Source of the DNA: Lachnospiraceae bacterium
GTDB lineage: Bacteria > Bacillota > Clostridia > Lachnospirales > Lachnospiraceae
Assembly: GCA_021199655.1 (NCBI GenBank)
Contig: JAJQHQ010000103.1
Span: forward strand, 1-64,000
DNA length: 64,000 nucleotides
Reading direction: 5' to 3'
Under the pieces are notes generated by a model. It ran no database searches. It saw only the letters and a program-made list of their open reading frames with translations, and was not told where the DNA came from. Of this stretch, positions 35,446-43,859 are shown piece by piece. Position 1 is the first letter of the stretch. Every line of letters begins with the position of its first letter. The position numbers and the translations under genes were made by a program.

Positions 35446-36144
35446 ATGAATAAAATCGGTATCATCGGAGCAATGGAAATTGAGGTAGAACGGCTGAAAG
35501 CGGATATGAAGCTCTCCCGGGAGGTCACGAAGGCACATATGGTCTTTTGCGAGGGAGAATTGTCCGGTATGCCGGCGGTCGTAGTGCGCAGCGGCATCGG
35601 AAAGGTGAACGCGGCTGTGTGTACGCAGATCCTGGTGGATGAGTTTGGTGTGGACTGCGTGATCAATACCGGTGTGGCTGGGTCTCTGGACGCGAGTATT
35701 GACATCGGGGACATTGTGATCTCGAAGGATGTTGTGCACCACGATATGGACGCGGTGAACTTTGGATATCCTCTGGGACAGATTCCGCAGATGGATGTGT
35801 TTTCCTTTGAGGCGGATCCGGCGCTGGCAGAGCTGGCGGAGCGGGTGTGCCGCAAAGTGAATCCGGAAATATCCGTGTTCCATGGACGTATCACCAGCGG
35901 CGACCAGTTTATTGCGGATAAGGAGACGAAGAACCATATCGTCTCGAATTTTGGAGGCAGCTGTACAGAGATGGAAGGCGCGGCCATCGCGCAGACTGCC
36001 TGGCTGAACGGCATACCGTTCCTGATCCTGCGCGCGATCTCGGATAAAGCAGATGACAGTGCTACAATGGACTACCCGACATTCGAGCGTGAGGCAGCGC
36101 AGCACTGTGTGCGGCTGGTCGAGGGTCTGTTGGAGGAATTGTAA
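35446..36144 (+). CDS. mtnN: 5'-methylthioadenosine/S-adenosylhomocysteine nucleosidase
   Basis: 232 residues, full family length. The IGIIGAMEIEVE start carries the catalytic Glu, followed by SGIGKVNAA, NTGVAGSLD, TSGDQFI, CTEMEGAAIAQ and RAISDKADD with the catalytic Asp. The enzyme removes adenine from MTA and SAH, recycling methionine-cycle products and, in luxS-type bacteria, feeding AI-2 synthesis. Its TAA stop lies within the first bases of a repeat element (GTAACTATTC). Confidence 0.96.
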   Translation: MNKIGIIGAMEIEVERLKADMKLSREVTKAHMVFCEGELSGMPAVVVRSGIGKVNAAVCTQILVDEFGVDCVINTGVAGSLDASIDIGDIVISKDVVHHDMDAVNFGYPLGQIPQMDVFSFEADPALAELAERVCRKVNPEISVFHGRITSGDQFIADKETKNHIVSNFGGSCTEMEGAAIAQTAWLNGIPFLILRAISDKADDSATMDYPTFEREAAQHCVRLVEGLLEEL

Positions 36145-36190
36145 CTATTCATGACAGTACGTACCTCGCACTTGTTGCGAGGTACATATT
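36141..36190 (+). repeat. Left repeat module at mtnN stop
   Basis: GTAACTATTCATGACAG followed by the perfect hairpin GTACCTCGCA (36161-36170)/TGCGAGGTAC (36176-36185). The mtnN stop codon is bases 36142-36144. Confidence 0.9.
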
Positions 36191-36293
36191 AAAGTAAGTC
36201 AGCAGCCTGATATTACGCAGAGGCGCGATAGAAAGCATATTGTTAAAGCAACCACGTCTCGTGCGGCGAGCAGGGGAAATCACCCTGGTCGAT

Positions 36294-36449
36294 TTAGTTT
36301 TGCAGATCTTCCTTCAGATCTTTTAACAGGCATTCCAGTTTCTGATCAGTTTCCTCTTTTGATGATGCGTCTTTTGCACCTTCAAGACCTCTGATAAGCT
36401 GCTTCAGCCAGCTTTTAAACTGTAAATCAGTCATTCCCATTTCTTCCAT
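36294..36449 (-). CDS. Micro-gene A, 51-residue helical protein
   Basis: 51 residues starting MEEMGMTDLQFKSWLKQ and ending KEDLQN. AAAGGAG lies 5 nt before the ATG. The composition (Leu, Lys, Glu, Asp at heptad-like spacing) predicts one or two amphipathic helices; no signal peptide or membrane segment. The leader GAAAGGAGTCCTTATGGA is identical to that of micro-gene B, 26 nt upstream in the same direction, so they look like duplicated or co-regulated partners. Not recognised as a known family. Confidence 0.65.
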   Translation of the reverse strand: MEEMGMTDLQFKSWLKQLIRGLEGAKDASSKEETDQKLECLLKDLKEDLQN

Positions 36450-36475
36450 AAGGACTCCTTTCTCATAAGTAGTGT

Positions 36476-36622
36476 TCAGTCAGAAGCCTCCTGACTTGTG
36501 CTGCCGGGAAAAACCAGTCCGAGAATATTCATAAGGTTCCTGTAGGCTTCTGTTTCCGTACTGCCTCTTTGTGCTTCCTGGTTCAGATATCTTTGCATTT
36601 CTTCCTTTGTCATCTCCTCCAT
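36476..36622 (-). CDS. Micro-gene B, 48-residue protein
   Basis: 48 residues, MEEMTKEEMQRYLNQEAQRG to TSQEASD, with the same AAAGGAGTCCTT leader as micro-gene A. It has an acidic amphipathic N-terminal helix, then a short hydrophobic stretch MNILGLVFPG. Transcribed with micro-gene A as a probable two-gene unit. Not recognised. Confidence comes from the matched leaders and codon structure, not homology. Confidence 0.62.
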   Translation of the reverse strand: MEEMTKEEMQRYLNQEAQRGSTETEAYRNLMNILGLVFPGSTSQEASD

Positions 36623-37032
36623 AAGGACTCCTTTCCCATATTGTCAGTACTTCTTACTGATGATATGATTATTTGATACGGCATTCTGATTTTAGATGCT
36701 TTGCTTTTCTGCTCAAACTATATCATGTTATTTGCCTATACGCAATCTCTTTTTGCAAAATCAGCGCACCGTCAGGACTGACCGCAAACCTCATATTCAA
36801 TTTCCGAAGGAAAACTTTGAACTTCAAAAGCCGTATTTTGAACTTCCGGAAGAATCTCCGCAGGATTAAAACGGACTTCAGAATAGATTCCATGGAGAAA
36901 AAGTCGAACGATTTTTCTTTGCAAACGCGATTTTTACGGCTATAATGGCGGCACTTGGGTGAGCACAGTCAAGGGGGCCGGCCGGGGCTGTGTCGCCAAA
37001 GAAATATTTCCTTTCGGGGAGGAGGATGTGTT
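36623..37032. other. Gene-free stretch
   Basis: Holds the start region of the two micro-genes on the left and a promoter at 36919 on the right. A direct near-repeat AAAACTTTGAACTTCAAAA / TTTTGAACTTCCGGA lies around 36810-36860. A 90-codon plus-strand frame here does not look coding. Confidence 0.5.
36919..36946 (+). promoter_or_regulatory. Promoter for 37033 gene
   Basis: TTGCAA (36919-36924), a 16-nt spacer and TATAAT (36941-36946). Confidence 0.7.
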
Positions 37033-37959
37033 ATGCTACAGTTCATTATGGAAAAAAATATCCTGATTTATGCACTCGCGGCGGCCTGTGTGGTCGGCGT
37101 GGTCAGCCGGATGGTCCTGCGCCGGATTTACGACGGACTGCTTAAGGATACGGCGAACAGCGGGGAGCCGGAGGGACGGTTTCTGCAGCAGTTACGGCAA
37201 CGGTTTCAATATTGCACGCATCTGAATGAGCAGGTAGGGGATGTGCGTGCGCTGATTCAAAGGAGTCTGATGGAGTATCGCGTGTGGGGCATCAGCCTGC
37301 ACGGATGGCAAAGGTTCGGAAATGGGTGTCTGACGGTCAGCCTTCTGTGCGCGGCGGTGGGAACCGCGGTGCGTGTGCAGAATCAGGCGGCTGTGATCGC
37401 GGGAAATTCTTATTTTTGGATGGGCGCGGGTGCGCTTGTGCTGTCCGCGTTTGCCTGGGCTCTGGCGGATATCAGCTATCGGAGCCGGTCGCTGGAGATC
37501 TGCCTTTGCGATTATCTGGAAAACAGCGGAGCCGTGCGTGTGTACAGTGAGGAAGAGCTGCCGGATCTGGAATATGAATCCGTGAATGCGCAGACACCAA
37601 TTCGTACGCCGATCGTGTCTGTAGAAGAAGGGCGTCGGGCGAAACAACGGGCGAAGGCGGAGACGGCTGCCGGTTCGGCACGCGGACAAGCCGGAAAATC
37701 CGGGAAAATGGCGCTTTCCCGCGGACGAAAGGAGGCGGATGCCGGCGGCTCGGCGCGGGCGCAAAGGGATAAAAACGAGCTGAAGGAAAGCCTTGCCCGC
37801 ATGAAGGCGGGGATGCAGGAGAGTGCTGCCGCGGATGCGGACCGGCCGGGCGGTGACCGTTCCGGAGACGACCGGGGCGCAAGGCTGCTGCGGGAAATGG
37901 ATCCGAAGGAGCAGGAGCGGCTTGTGCGGGAAGTGCTGAATGAGTTCCTTTCGCAATAA
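37033..37959 (+). CDS. Two-helix membrane protein of unknown function
   Basis: 308 residues from ATG 37033 (GGGGAGGAGG upstream). A first membrane helix at about residues 8-25, a helical cytoplasmic-type segment, then two hydrophobic stretches (about 98-118 and 128-148). The C-terminal half is a low-complexity Ala/Arg/Gly/Glu-rich region ending in DPKEQERLVREVLNEFLSQ. No family recognised. It has its own promoter and stands alone. The repeat element at 38004 lies downstream. Confidence 0.75.
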   Translation: MLQFIMEKNILIYALAAACVVGVVSRMVLRRIYDGLLKDTANSGEPEGRFLQQLRQRFQYCTHLNEQVGDVRALIQRSLMEYRVWGISLHGWQRFGNGCLTVSLLCAAVGTAVRVQNQAAVIAGNSYFWMGAGALVLSAFAWALADISYRSRSLEICLCDYLENSGAVRVYSEEELPDLEYESVNAQTPIRTPIVSVEEGRRAKQRAKAETAAGSARGQAGKSGKMALSRGRKEADAGGSARAQRDKNELKESLARMKAGMQESAAADADRPGGDRSGDDRGARLLREMDPKEQERLVREVLNEFLSQ

Positions 37960-38003
37960 GGTGACAGGGGAGCGGTTTGTGGCCCGGTCAGAGAGAAATT
38001 TTT

Positions 38004-38155
38004 TAACTATTCAGGACAGTGCCTCGCACTTGCTGCGAGGTACGTATGAAAACGTACAATTTACAGGAAAAAGTCCCATCGCGGCGCTAAGCGGCAGCGG
38101 AGACGCGATTTTAAATGGACTTTTTCCCGTAACTGTGAAGGAACTGAACAGTTAC
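38004..38155 (+). repeat. Full-length composite repeat upstream of pgi
   Basis: Left end TAACTATTCAGGACAG, hairpin 1 GTGCCTCGCA/TGCGAGGTAC, hairpin 2 GGAAAAAGTCC (38066-38076)/GGACTTTTTCC (38117-38127), then the core GTAACTGT-GAAGGAACTGA-ACAGTTAC (38129-38155). It has the same order as 47220-47351, with compensated differences in hairpin 2. Confidence 0.93.
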
Positions 38156-38187
38156 GAATTTCTTTGACAAATCTTTTGTATTAATAC

Positions 38188-38216
38188 TTGCGAAACGGGA
38201 AATGCTCTGCTAGAAT
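38188..38216 (+). promoter_or_regulatory. pgi promoter
   Basis: TTGCGA (38188-38193), a 17-nt spacer and TAGAAT (38211-38216) with a TGC extended -10, directly after the repeat. Confidence 0.65.
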
Positions 38217-38263
38217 GGACAGGAAAATGGTTACAATTACACAGATAAAAAGGAGATGTGGAT

Positions 38264-39613
38264 ATGAGCAATAAAGTGACTTTTGATTATTCGAAAGCAT
38301 CAGGCTTTGTCGCTGAGAACGAAGTGGCATCCATGAAAAAGCTTGTTGCTGCTGCGAAGGACGAGCTGGTATCCCGCACGGGAGCGGGCAATGATTTCCT
38401 CGGGTGGATCGATCTTCCGGTCGACTATGACAAAGAGGAGTTCGGACGCATTAAGAAGGCAGCGGAAAAGATCCAGAGCGACAGCGAGGTACTGCTGGTG
38501 ATCGGCATCGGCGGCTCTTATCTGGGTGCGCGTGCGGCGATTGAGTTTTTGCGCCACAGCTTCTACAACAACGTTTCCAAAGAGATCCGGAAGACACCGG
38601 AGATCTATTTCGTGGGCAACAGCATCAGCAGCACCTATGTGCAGCACCTGATCGATGTGATCGGGGATCGTGATTTTTCCGTCAATATTATTTCCAAATC
38701 CGGTACGACGACCGAGCCGGCCATCGCGTTCCGCATTTTCAAGAAGATGCTGGAGGACAAGTACGGCAAGGCAGAGGCGGCGAAGCGTATTTACGCGACG
38801 ACGGACAAGGCGAGAGGTGCGCTGAAGAATCTTGCGACAGAAGAGGGCTACGAGAGCTTCGTGGTACCGGACGATGTCGGAGGACGTTTTTCCGTACTGA
38901 CGGCGGTAGGGCTTCTGCCGATCGCGGTCAGCGGTGCAGATATCGACAAGCTGATGGAGGGCGCCGCTTCCGGAAGAAAGCGCGCGCTGGAGGCGGAGTT
39001 TGAAGAGAATGACGCCCTTCAATACGCGGCGATCCGCAATATCCTGCACAGAAAGGGCAAGTCGGTCGAGGTGCTGGCGAATTACGAGCCGAGCCTGCAC
39101 TATGTATCCGAATGGTGGAAACAGCTTTACGGCGAGAGTGAAGGAAAAGACCAGAAGGGAATCTTCCCGGCATCGGTGGATCTGACGACAGATCTCCATT
39201 CCATGGGTCAGTTTATCCAGGACGGCAGCCGTATCATGTTTGAGACAGTGGTCAATATAGAGGAATCCAGATGCACGCTCACGATCGGTGAGGAGCCGGT
39301 GGATCTGGACGGACTGAACTATCTGGCAGGAAAGACCGTGGATTTTGTTAATAAGAGCGCCATGAACGGAACGATCCTGGCACATACGGACGGCAACGTG
39401 CCGAACCTTATGGTGAGCGTGCCGAAGCAGGATGAGTTTTATCTTGGCGAGCTGTTTTACTTCTTTGAGTTTGCCTGCGGTGTGAGCGGGTATGTACTGG
39501 GCGTGAACCCGTTCAACCAGCCGGGTGTCGAGAGCTACAAGAAGAATATGTTTGCTCTCCTTGGCAAGCCGGGCTATGAGAAGCAGAGAGAAGCGCTGCT
39601 TGAGAGACTGTAA
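38264..39613 (+). CDS. pgi: Glucose-6-phosphate isomerase
   Basis: 449 residues from ATG 38264 (AAAAGGAG upstream); a GTG two codons earlier is less likely. [40 protein letters not shown] and [13 protein letters not shown] are the sugar-phosphate-binding and catalytic segments of bacterial PGI. It interconverts glucose-6-P and fructose-6-P in glycolysis and connects to glycogen turnover by the GH13/glgB pair. Monocistronic with its own promoter and terminator. Confidence 0.97.
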   Translation: MSNKVTFDYSKASGFVAENEVASMKKLVAAAKDELVSRTGAGNDFLGWIDLPVDYDKEEFGRIKKAAEKIQSDSEVLLVIGIGGSYLGARAAIEFLRHSFYNNVSKEIRKTPEIYFVGNSISSTYVQHLIDVIGDRDFSVNIISKSGTTTEPAIAFRIFKKMLEDKYGKAEAAKRIYATTDKARGALKNLATEEGYESFVVPDDVGGRFSVLTAVGLLPIAVSGADIDKLMEGAASGRKRALEAEFEENDALQYAAIRNILHRKGKSVEVLANYEPSLHYVSEWWKQLYGESEGKDQKGIFPASVDLTTDLHSMGQFIQDGSRIMFETVVNIEESRCTLTIGEEPVDLDGLNYLAGKTVDFVNKSAMNGTILAHTDGNVPNLMVSVPKQDEFYLGELFYFFEFACGVSGYVLGVNPFNQPGVESYKKNMFALLGKPGYEKQREALLERL

Positions 39614-39634
39614 AGAGGAATTGTCGGATGATCG

Positions 39635-39690
39635 GCAGGGGGGATGCTGTGAAAGCGCGGAAGCGTTTTGGGGTATCCCCTTGCTTTTTT
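39635..39690 (+). terminator. Terminator after pgi
   Basis: GCAGGGGGGAT and GTATCCCCTTGC pair imperfectly, followed by TTTTTT. Confidence 0.75.
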
Positions 39691-39732
39691 GAACCATAAG
39701 TGTGGGAAAAAGTCTGGGGGAATCAAAGTAAC

Positions 39733-41956
39733 ATGGCTTTATTTTTAGAGAAAATTCACCTGCCGCAGGACAGAAAGAAATTGTTTCGGGCGATTCCAAT
39801 CCTGATCACGGTGTTTTTTCTGATTTACTATTGTATGCATCCGTCGATGTATTCGGAGGATGGGGATAAAACTTTACTGATGAGCGTTCGAACCTGGGAG
39901 ATCAGCCTTTTATCGGTGGCGCTGATCTTTCTGTGGCTGGTGGATAATGAATTAAGTGACCGGGTGAACCGCATTCTTTCCTGGGGCTGGTTCGCGATCG
40001 CGCCGTTTGCGGTCTATTTTTCGCTTTTGTATCTGAATGCGGATAAGTTTAATATTGATTTTTTTGCGTTGGATAAGATTGCGCTGCTGCTCACGTTTGC
40101 TTTTCTTTATCTGGTACAGGGAATCCTGTTCGGACTGACCGGGAGCATCCGCTTTTCTGTGATCATCTATGCGGTGGCGGTGGCGGCACTGGGAATTATC
40201 AACTGTTTTGTGATCTCGTTCCGGGGGATGGCCATCTCGGCGGCTGATCTGTTTTCAATCGGCACGGCGGCAGCAGTCGCTTCGGAATATACATACACGC
40301 TGGACTGGTATATGGTCATGGAGATTCTGTTTACGCTCCTGATCTGTACGGTCAGCTTAAAGCTTCGCGGCGGGCGGATGATGCCGCTGGCGGCGCGCGG
40401 GTGCTTTCTGGCGCTGGTGGCGGTACTCGCGGGCGGTTATTACTATCTCTGCGGGAAAACGACCTTTCTGGAGGACCACGATATCCGGTCGGAGGGATTT
40501 ACCCATCAGCTTCGTTATAAAAAATATGATATGCTCTTTACTACGCTGACGACCTGTTTTTATCTGGTCGTGGACAAGCCGGAAGGGTATTCCCTGACAG
40601 CGGTGGAAGAGATCGCGGCGGATTATGTGACGGAGGATGAGGCAGCTGACGGAACCGGAGATGACACTGAGGACAACGTTGCCACGGATAATGACGCTAC
40701 CGACAGCGACACTGCGGACAGCGCTGCCACGGACAACAACACTGCGGACAGCAGTACAACAGATAGCGATACCGCAGACAGTGACACTGCGGACAGCAGT
40801 ACCGCAAATAGCGAGGATATCTCCACCCCCAACCTCATCGTGATCATGAACGAGTCCTGGGCCGACTATACGGATATCGGCAACGGCCTGGAGCTGTCGG
40901 AGGACTATATGCCGTTCATCCGCAGTTTGACCGAGAATACGATCAAAGGCACGGCTTATTCGTCTGTGTTTGGCGGCAATACGCCAAATTCCGAGTATGA
41001 ATTCCTGACCGGCAATACGATGGCGTTCCTGCCGACATCTTCGGTCGGGTTTAACCTGTTTGTGCGGGGGGGGGGATCTGCCTTCGCTGGCTTCGCAGCT
41101 TGGTTCGTTGGGCTATTATACGCTGGCCATGCATCCGTACCGCGGGACGAATTACCGCAGAAATATTGTTTATCCGCAGATTGGATTTGACACATATTAT
41201 ACACGGGATGATTTTTCCAATCCGTATAAACTGCGGAATTATATCTCCGACCGGACGCTGTTTGAGCGGATCATCACGGAATACGAGGAGAATCTGGATT
41301 CCGGGCAGACGCTGTTCTCTTACAATGTTACGATCCAGAATCACGGAGGCTATTATTCGTCCAATACGAAAAACATGTCCCTGTCGATCGATGTCCTGAA
41401 TACGGAATTTTCCACGACGCGGGCGGAGATCTACGTGAATCTGGTCAAGGCGACGGATGATGCTTTCCAGCTTCTGGTCAATTATTTTGAGGAAGTCGAG
41501 GAGCCGACGGTGATCGTGATGTTCGGCGACCATCAGCCGGATATCGGCGATGGCGCGTACGAATATCTTCTCGGCGGTGATGAGGATACTCTGACGAGTG
41601 AGGAGCTTATGGAAAAGTATAAGATTCCCTTTATTGTCTGGGCAAATTATGACATCGAGGAAGAGACCATCGAGGCGACGAGCCTGAACTACCTCTACAG
41701 TATCATAGCGGACCGTCTGGGACTGTCCATGACCGGGTATCAGGAATACCTGCTTGATTTAAGCGAGGAAATCCCGGTGATCAATTCGGTCGGATATTGG
41801 GGCGCAGACGGTGAATTCTATGAGCTGGATGACAAGGATTCTCCTTATTATGAGCTTGTAAATGAGTATAATATTCTGGAATACAATGATATTTTCGGCG
41901 GTGACAACCGGTATTATGACTTTTTCACGCTTGATGCCGCCGAAGAGGCCGGGTAA
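39733..41956 (+). CDS. LTA synthase-like membrane sulfatase, frameshifted at poly-G
   Basis: Two frames together make one protein of about 740 residues. The first (39733-41190) has an N-terminal block of about eight membrane helices, an Asp/Thr/Ser-rich repeat linker (about 305-370) and the start of the sulfatase domain with NLIVIMNESW (metal-binding Glu) and GGNTPNSEYEFLTG (catalytic Thr). The second frame (from about 41076) continues with DLPSLASQLGSLGYYT, NHGGYY and MFGDHQPD. The break is the 10-G run at 41066; nine Gs would join the frames through VRGGDLPS. An intact product would transfer glycerolphosphate or a similar group in wall polymer synthesis. As read, it is OFF or a sequencing error. 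Confidence 0.85.
41066..41075 (+). other. Ten-G homopolymer tract inside sulfatase gene
   Basis: Exactly ten Gs after TTTGTGC. The upstream frame runs into unrelated sequence and stops at 41190. Removing one G restores the continuous sulfatase frame. This is a typical site for slipped-strand length variation, and equally for sequencing error. Confidence 0.9.
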
Positions 41957-41987
41957 ACGGATTTTGTCGGCGCGGTAAAACAAAAAA

Positions 41988-42022
41988 GCCCGGAAAGCCT
42001 GTTTTATGCAGGATAACAGGGC
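41988..42022 (+). terminator. Hairpin after sulfatase gene
   Basis: GCCC...CCTG and CAGG...GGGC can pair. No T-run follows. It lies 18 nt before the next start codon. Confidence 0.4.
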
Positions 42023-42039
42023 AATGGAGCGGAGTTTTT

Positions 42040-43350
42040 ATGAAAAAAACGCTGGACAAAGGAAAAAAGAAAAGGGTACATTTGATGAAAACTCTGGCGT
42101 GCGCGGGTCTGATACTTGCGGGTGCAGGGTGTGTGAATGCGTGTGCATCGGCTTCATCGGATGAGAGTGAGACTGTGGGCACATCCGCTTCATCGGATGA
42201 GAGTGAGACTGTGGGCACATCCGCTTTATCGGATGAGAGCGAGACTGCGAGCACATCGGCTTCATCGGATGAGAACGAGACTGTGAGCACGTATGCTTTA
42301 TCGGATGAGAGCGAGACCGCACTGACGCTGCCGGAGGAGCTTGCGGCGCAGATCGCACGGCTTGATGGGTTTGAGGCGGAGACGGAGACAGAAACTGAGA
42401 CAGAAACGGAAACAGAAACGGAGACTGAGACAGAGACTGAAGCAGTCGATGAGAATGAGCAGGCACTGCAGGAATTTTTACGGACAATTCGTCTGGGGGA
42501 GGATTTTCAGATCCCGATGGCGATGCCGGAAGTGTGGGGAACACTTCCGGGTCCGGTCACGTACTCCTGCGGGAGCTTAAGCATCGGCCGCGCCGAACGT
42601 GTACACCCCTGGGAGAAGGAAAAGACGATAGAGGAGCTGGAGGCTCTTGTGCAGGCAGAACTCGACAGTTACGACGGCACCTGGTCTGTTTATGTGAAGA
42701 ATCTCAACACGGATGAAAGCTTTGTCATCAATGACCAGCCGATGAAGTCCGCGAGTGTGATGAAACTTTTTATCATGGGGACGGTATATACCGCGTTTGA
42801 AGAGGGAGAGCTGGAGCACACGGATGAGATCATGTCACTGGTGAACGCGATGATCAGCTACAGCGATAACACCTCGTCGAATCAGCTGCTGTACATTCTC
42901 GGTGATTCCAGTTACGCGGACGGCATCGCGAAGGTTAATGCGTTTATACAGAGCCACGGCTACAGCGAGATGACGGTGGAATACAACGGATTCAGCAACT
43001 CCGCCACCAATACGGGCAACGGCATCAATCAGGTAGCGGCGAAAGACGTTGGCCAGCTTCTGGAAGACATTTACCGGAGAACGTGGATGAGCCGTGCAGT
43101 CAGCAACGAGATGGAGGAAATGCTGCTTGATCAGCATACCCGTTATAAGATCCCGGCGGGACTGCCGGACGATGTGCTTTGCGCGAACAAGACAGGAGAG
43201 ATGAGCGATACGCAGAACGACGCGGCAATCATTTATTCGGATGCCTGTGACTATATTCTGGTCGTGCTCTCGAACGGGTGGAGCAGCACGGATACGGCGA
43301 TCACGCGGATCGGGAATCTGTCGGCGCTGGTATATGAGTATCTTAATTGA
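42040..43350 (+). CDS. Beta-lactamase-like serine hydrolase with repeat stalk
   Basis: 436 residues. A basic start and hydrophobic core reach Cys31 (LILAGAGC), giving a secretion signal and a possible, slightly atypical lipobox. Five 12-residue repeats of the type SDESETVGTSAS (about 37-94) and a Glu/Thr tract (113-134) form a stalk. The hydrolase domain has S239-VMK (SxxK), SDNTSSN and NKTG, all three class A/DD-peptidase motifs. It could hydrolyse beta-lactams or act as a peptidoglycan peptidase; the sequence does not decide. It shares its stalk type with the adhesin at window start. Confidence 0.88.
   Translation: MKKTLDKGKKKRVHLMKTLACAGLILAGAGCVNACASASSDESETVGTSASSDESETVGTSALSDESETASTSASSDENETVSTYALSDESETALTLPEELAAQIARLDGFEAETETETETETETETETETETEAVDENEQALQEFLRTIRLGEDFQIPMAMPEVWGTLPGPVTYSCGSLSIGRAERVHPWEKEKTIEELEALVQAELDSYDGTWSVYVKNLNTDESFVINDQPMKSASVMKLFIMGTVYTAFEEGELEHTDEIMSLVNAMISYSDNTSSNQLLYILGDSSYADGIAKVNAFIQSHGYSEMTVEYNGFSNSATNTGNGINQVAAKDVGQLLEDIYRRTWMSRAVSNEMEEMLLDQHTRYKIPAGLPDDVLCANKTGEMSDTQNDAAIIYSDACDYILVVLSNGWSSTDTAITRIGNLSALVYEYLN
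42148..42320 (+). repeat. 36-bp tandem repeats encoding SDESET stalk
   Basis: Five in-frame units starting GCTTCATCGGATGAGAG, the first two identical and later ones diverged. A Glu-Thr hexanucleotide tract follows at 42376-42441. Copy number is likely variable between strains. Confidence 0.92.
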
Positions 43351-43351
43351 A

Positions 43352-43501
43352 TGCCATACAGGCCACAGACTGCCTGCTTTGCAGGCTATATGCCGCTTGC
43401 GCGTCACATGTCTGAGGCTGAATGGGCGTCCCGCCCATTCTATAAAACAGAAATACAGCCCTTTGCAGATAAATCTGCACGGCCTGTTTTTCTGTTTTAC
43501 T
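43352..43501 (+). repeat. Long hairpin element, forward copy
   Basis: CAGGCCACAGACTGCCT, a GCCTGCTTTGCAGGC hairpin, AATGGGCG/CGCCCATT, then CAGCCCTTTGCAGATAAATC, TGCACGGCCTG and a TTTTTCTGTTTT tail. The reversed copy at 45576-45683 keeps the two ends. The pair brackets the 88-residue gene and cls in inverted orientation. Confidence 0.75.
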
Positions 43502-43523
43502 GCATGGCGGAACTGGAGGAATC

Positions 43524-43790
43524 ATGTTTCGTTTATGGGGAAAGATCTGGAAAGACAACCATATGCTGCAGGATATGGTTTATAAAGAGGAAAGCGACGA
43601 CACGCGCACACATAAGATTTTTCGCGGGCTGGATGAGATCTGCCATGACTTTGATCTGGAGCGGCCGATCTGGCTGGATAAAACGGTGACGGAATTTCAG
43701 CGTCACAGCAGGGCGCGGTTCTATCAGGACAGTTTTATCGAGACCGTTCCGTTTGATTACCTGGAAATACAGGTGCTTGAGGAAGGGTGA
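43524..43790 (+). CDS. Conserved small hypothetical protein
   Basis: 88 residues, MFRLWGKIWKDNHMLQD to DYLEIQVLEEG, with GGAGGA before the ATG. It is a soluble alpha/beta-looking protein with no signal peptide, containing FDLERPIWLDK and FYQDSFIE. Similar short proteins occur in related Clostridia, but I know no function. It precedes cls by 69 nt and may be co-transcribed. Confidence 0.78.
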   Translation: MFRLWGKIWKDNHMLQDMVYKEESDDTRTHKIFRGLDEICHDFDLERPIWLDKTVTEFQRHSRARFYQDSFIETVPFDYLEIQVLEEG

Positions 43791-43859
43791 GATCATCACA
43801 ATGCGTTGCTGCGCAGTGCCGTGAGTGCAGGCGCTGCGGCAGGGGAGAGAAAGAGAGAT

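Noticed and set aside
36673-36945. 90-codon plus-strand frame upstream of 37033
   Set aside because: AT-rich leader with the real promoter inside it; no ribosome site.
38300-39799. 499-codon minus-strand frame across pgi
   Set aside because: Exact antisense of pgi with no family features.
42148-42320. Regular 36-bp repeats as a possible CRISPR array
   Set aside because: Units are contiguous without spacers, stay in frame and encode a Ser/Asp/Glu/Thr stalk.
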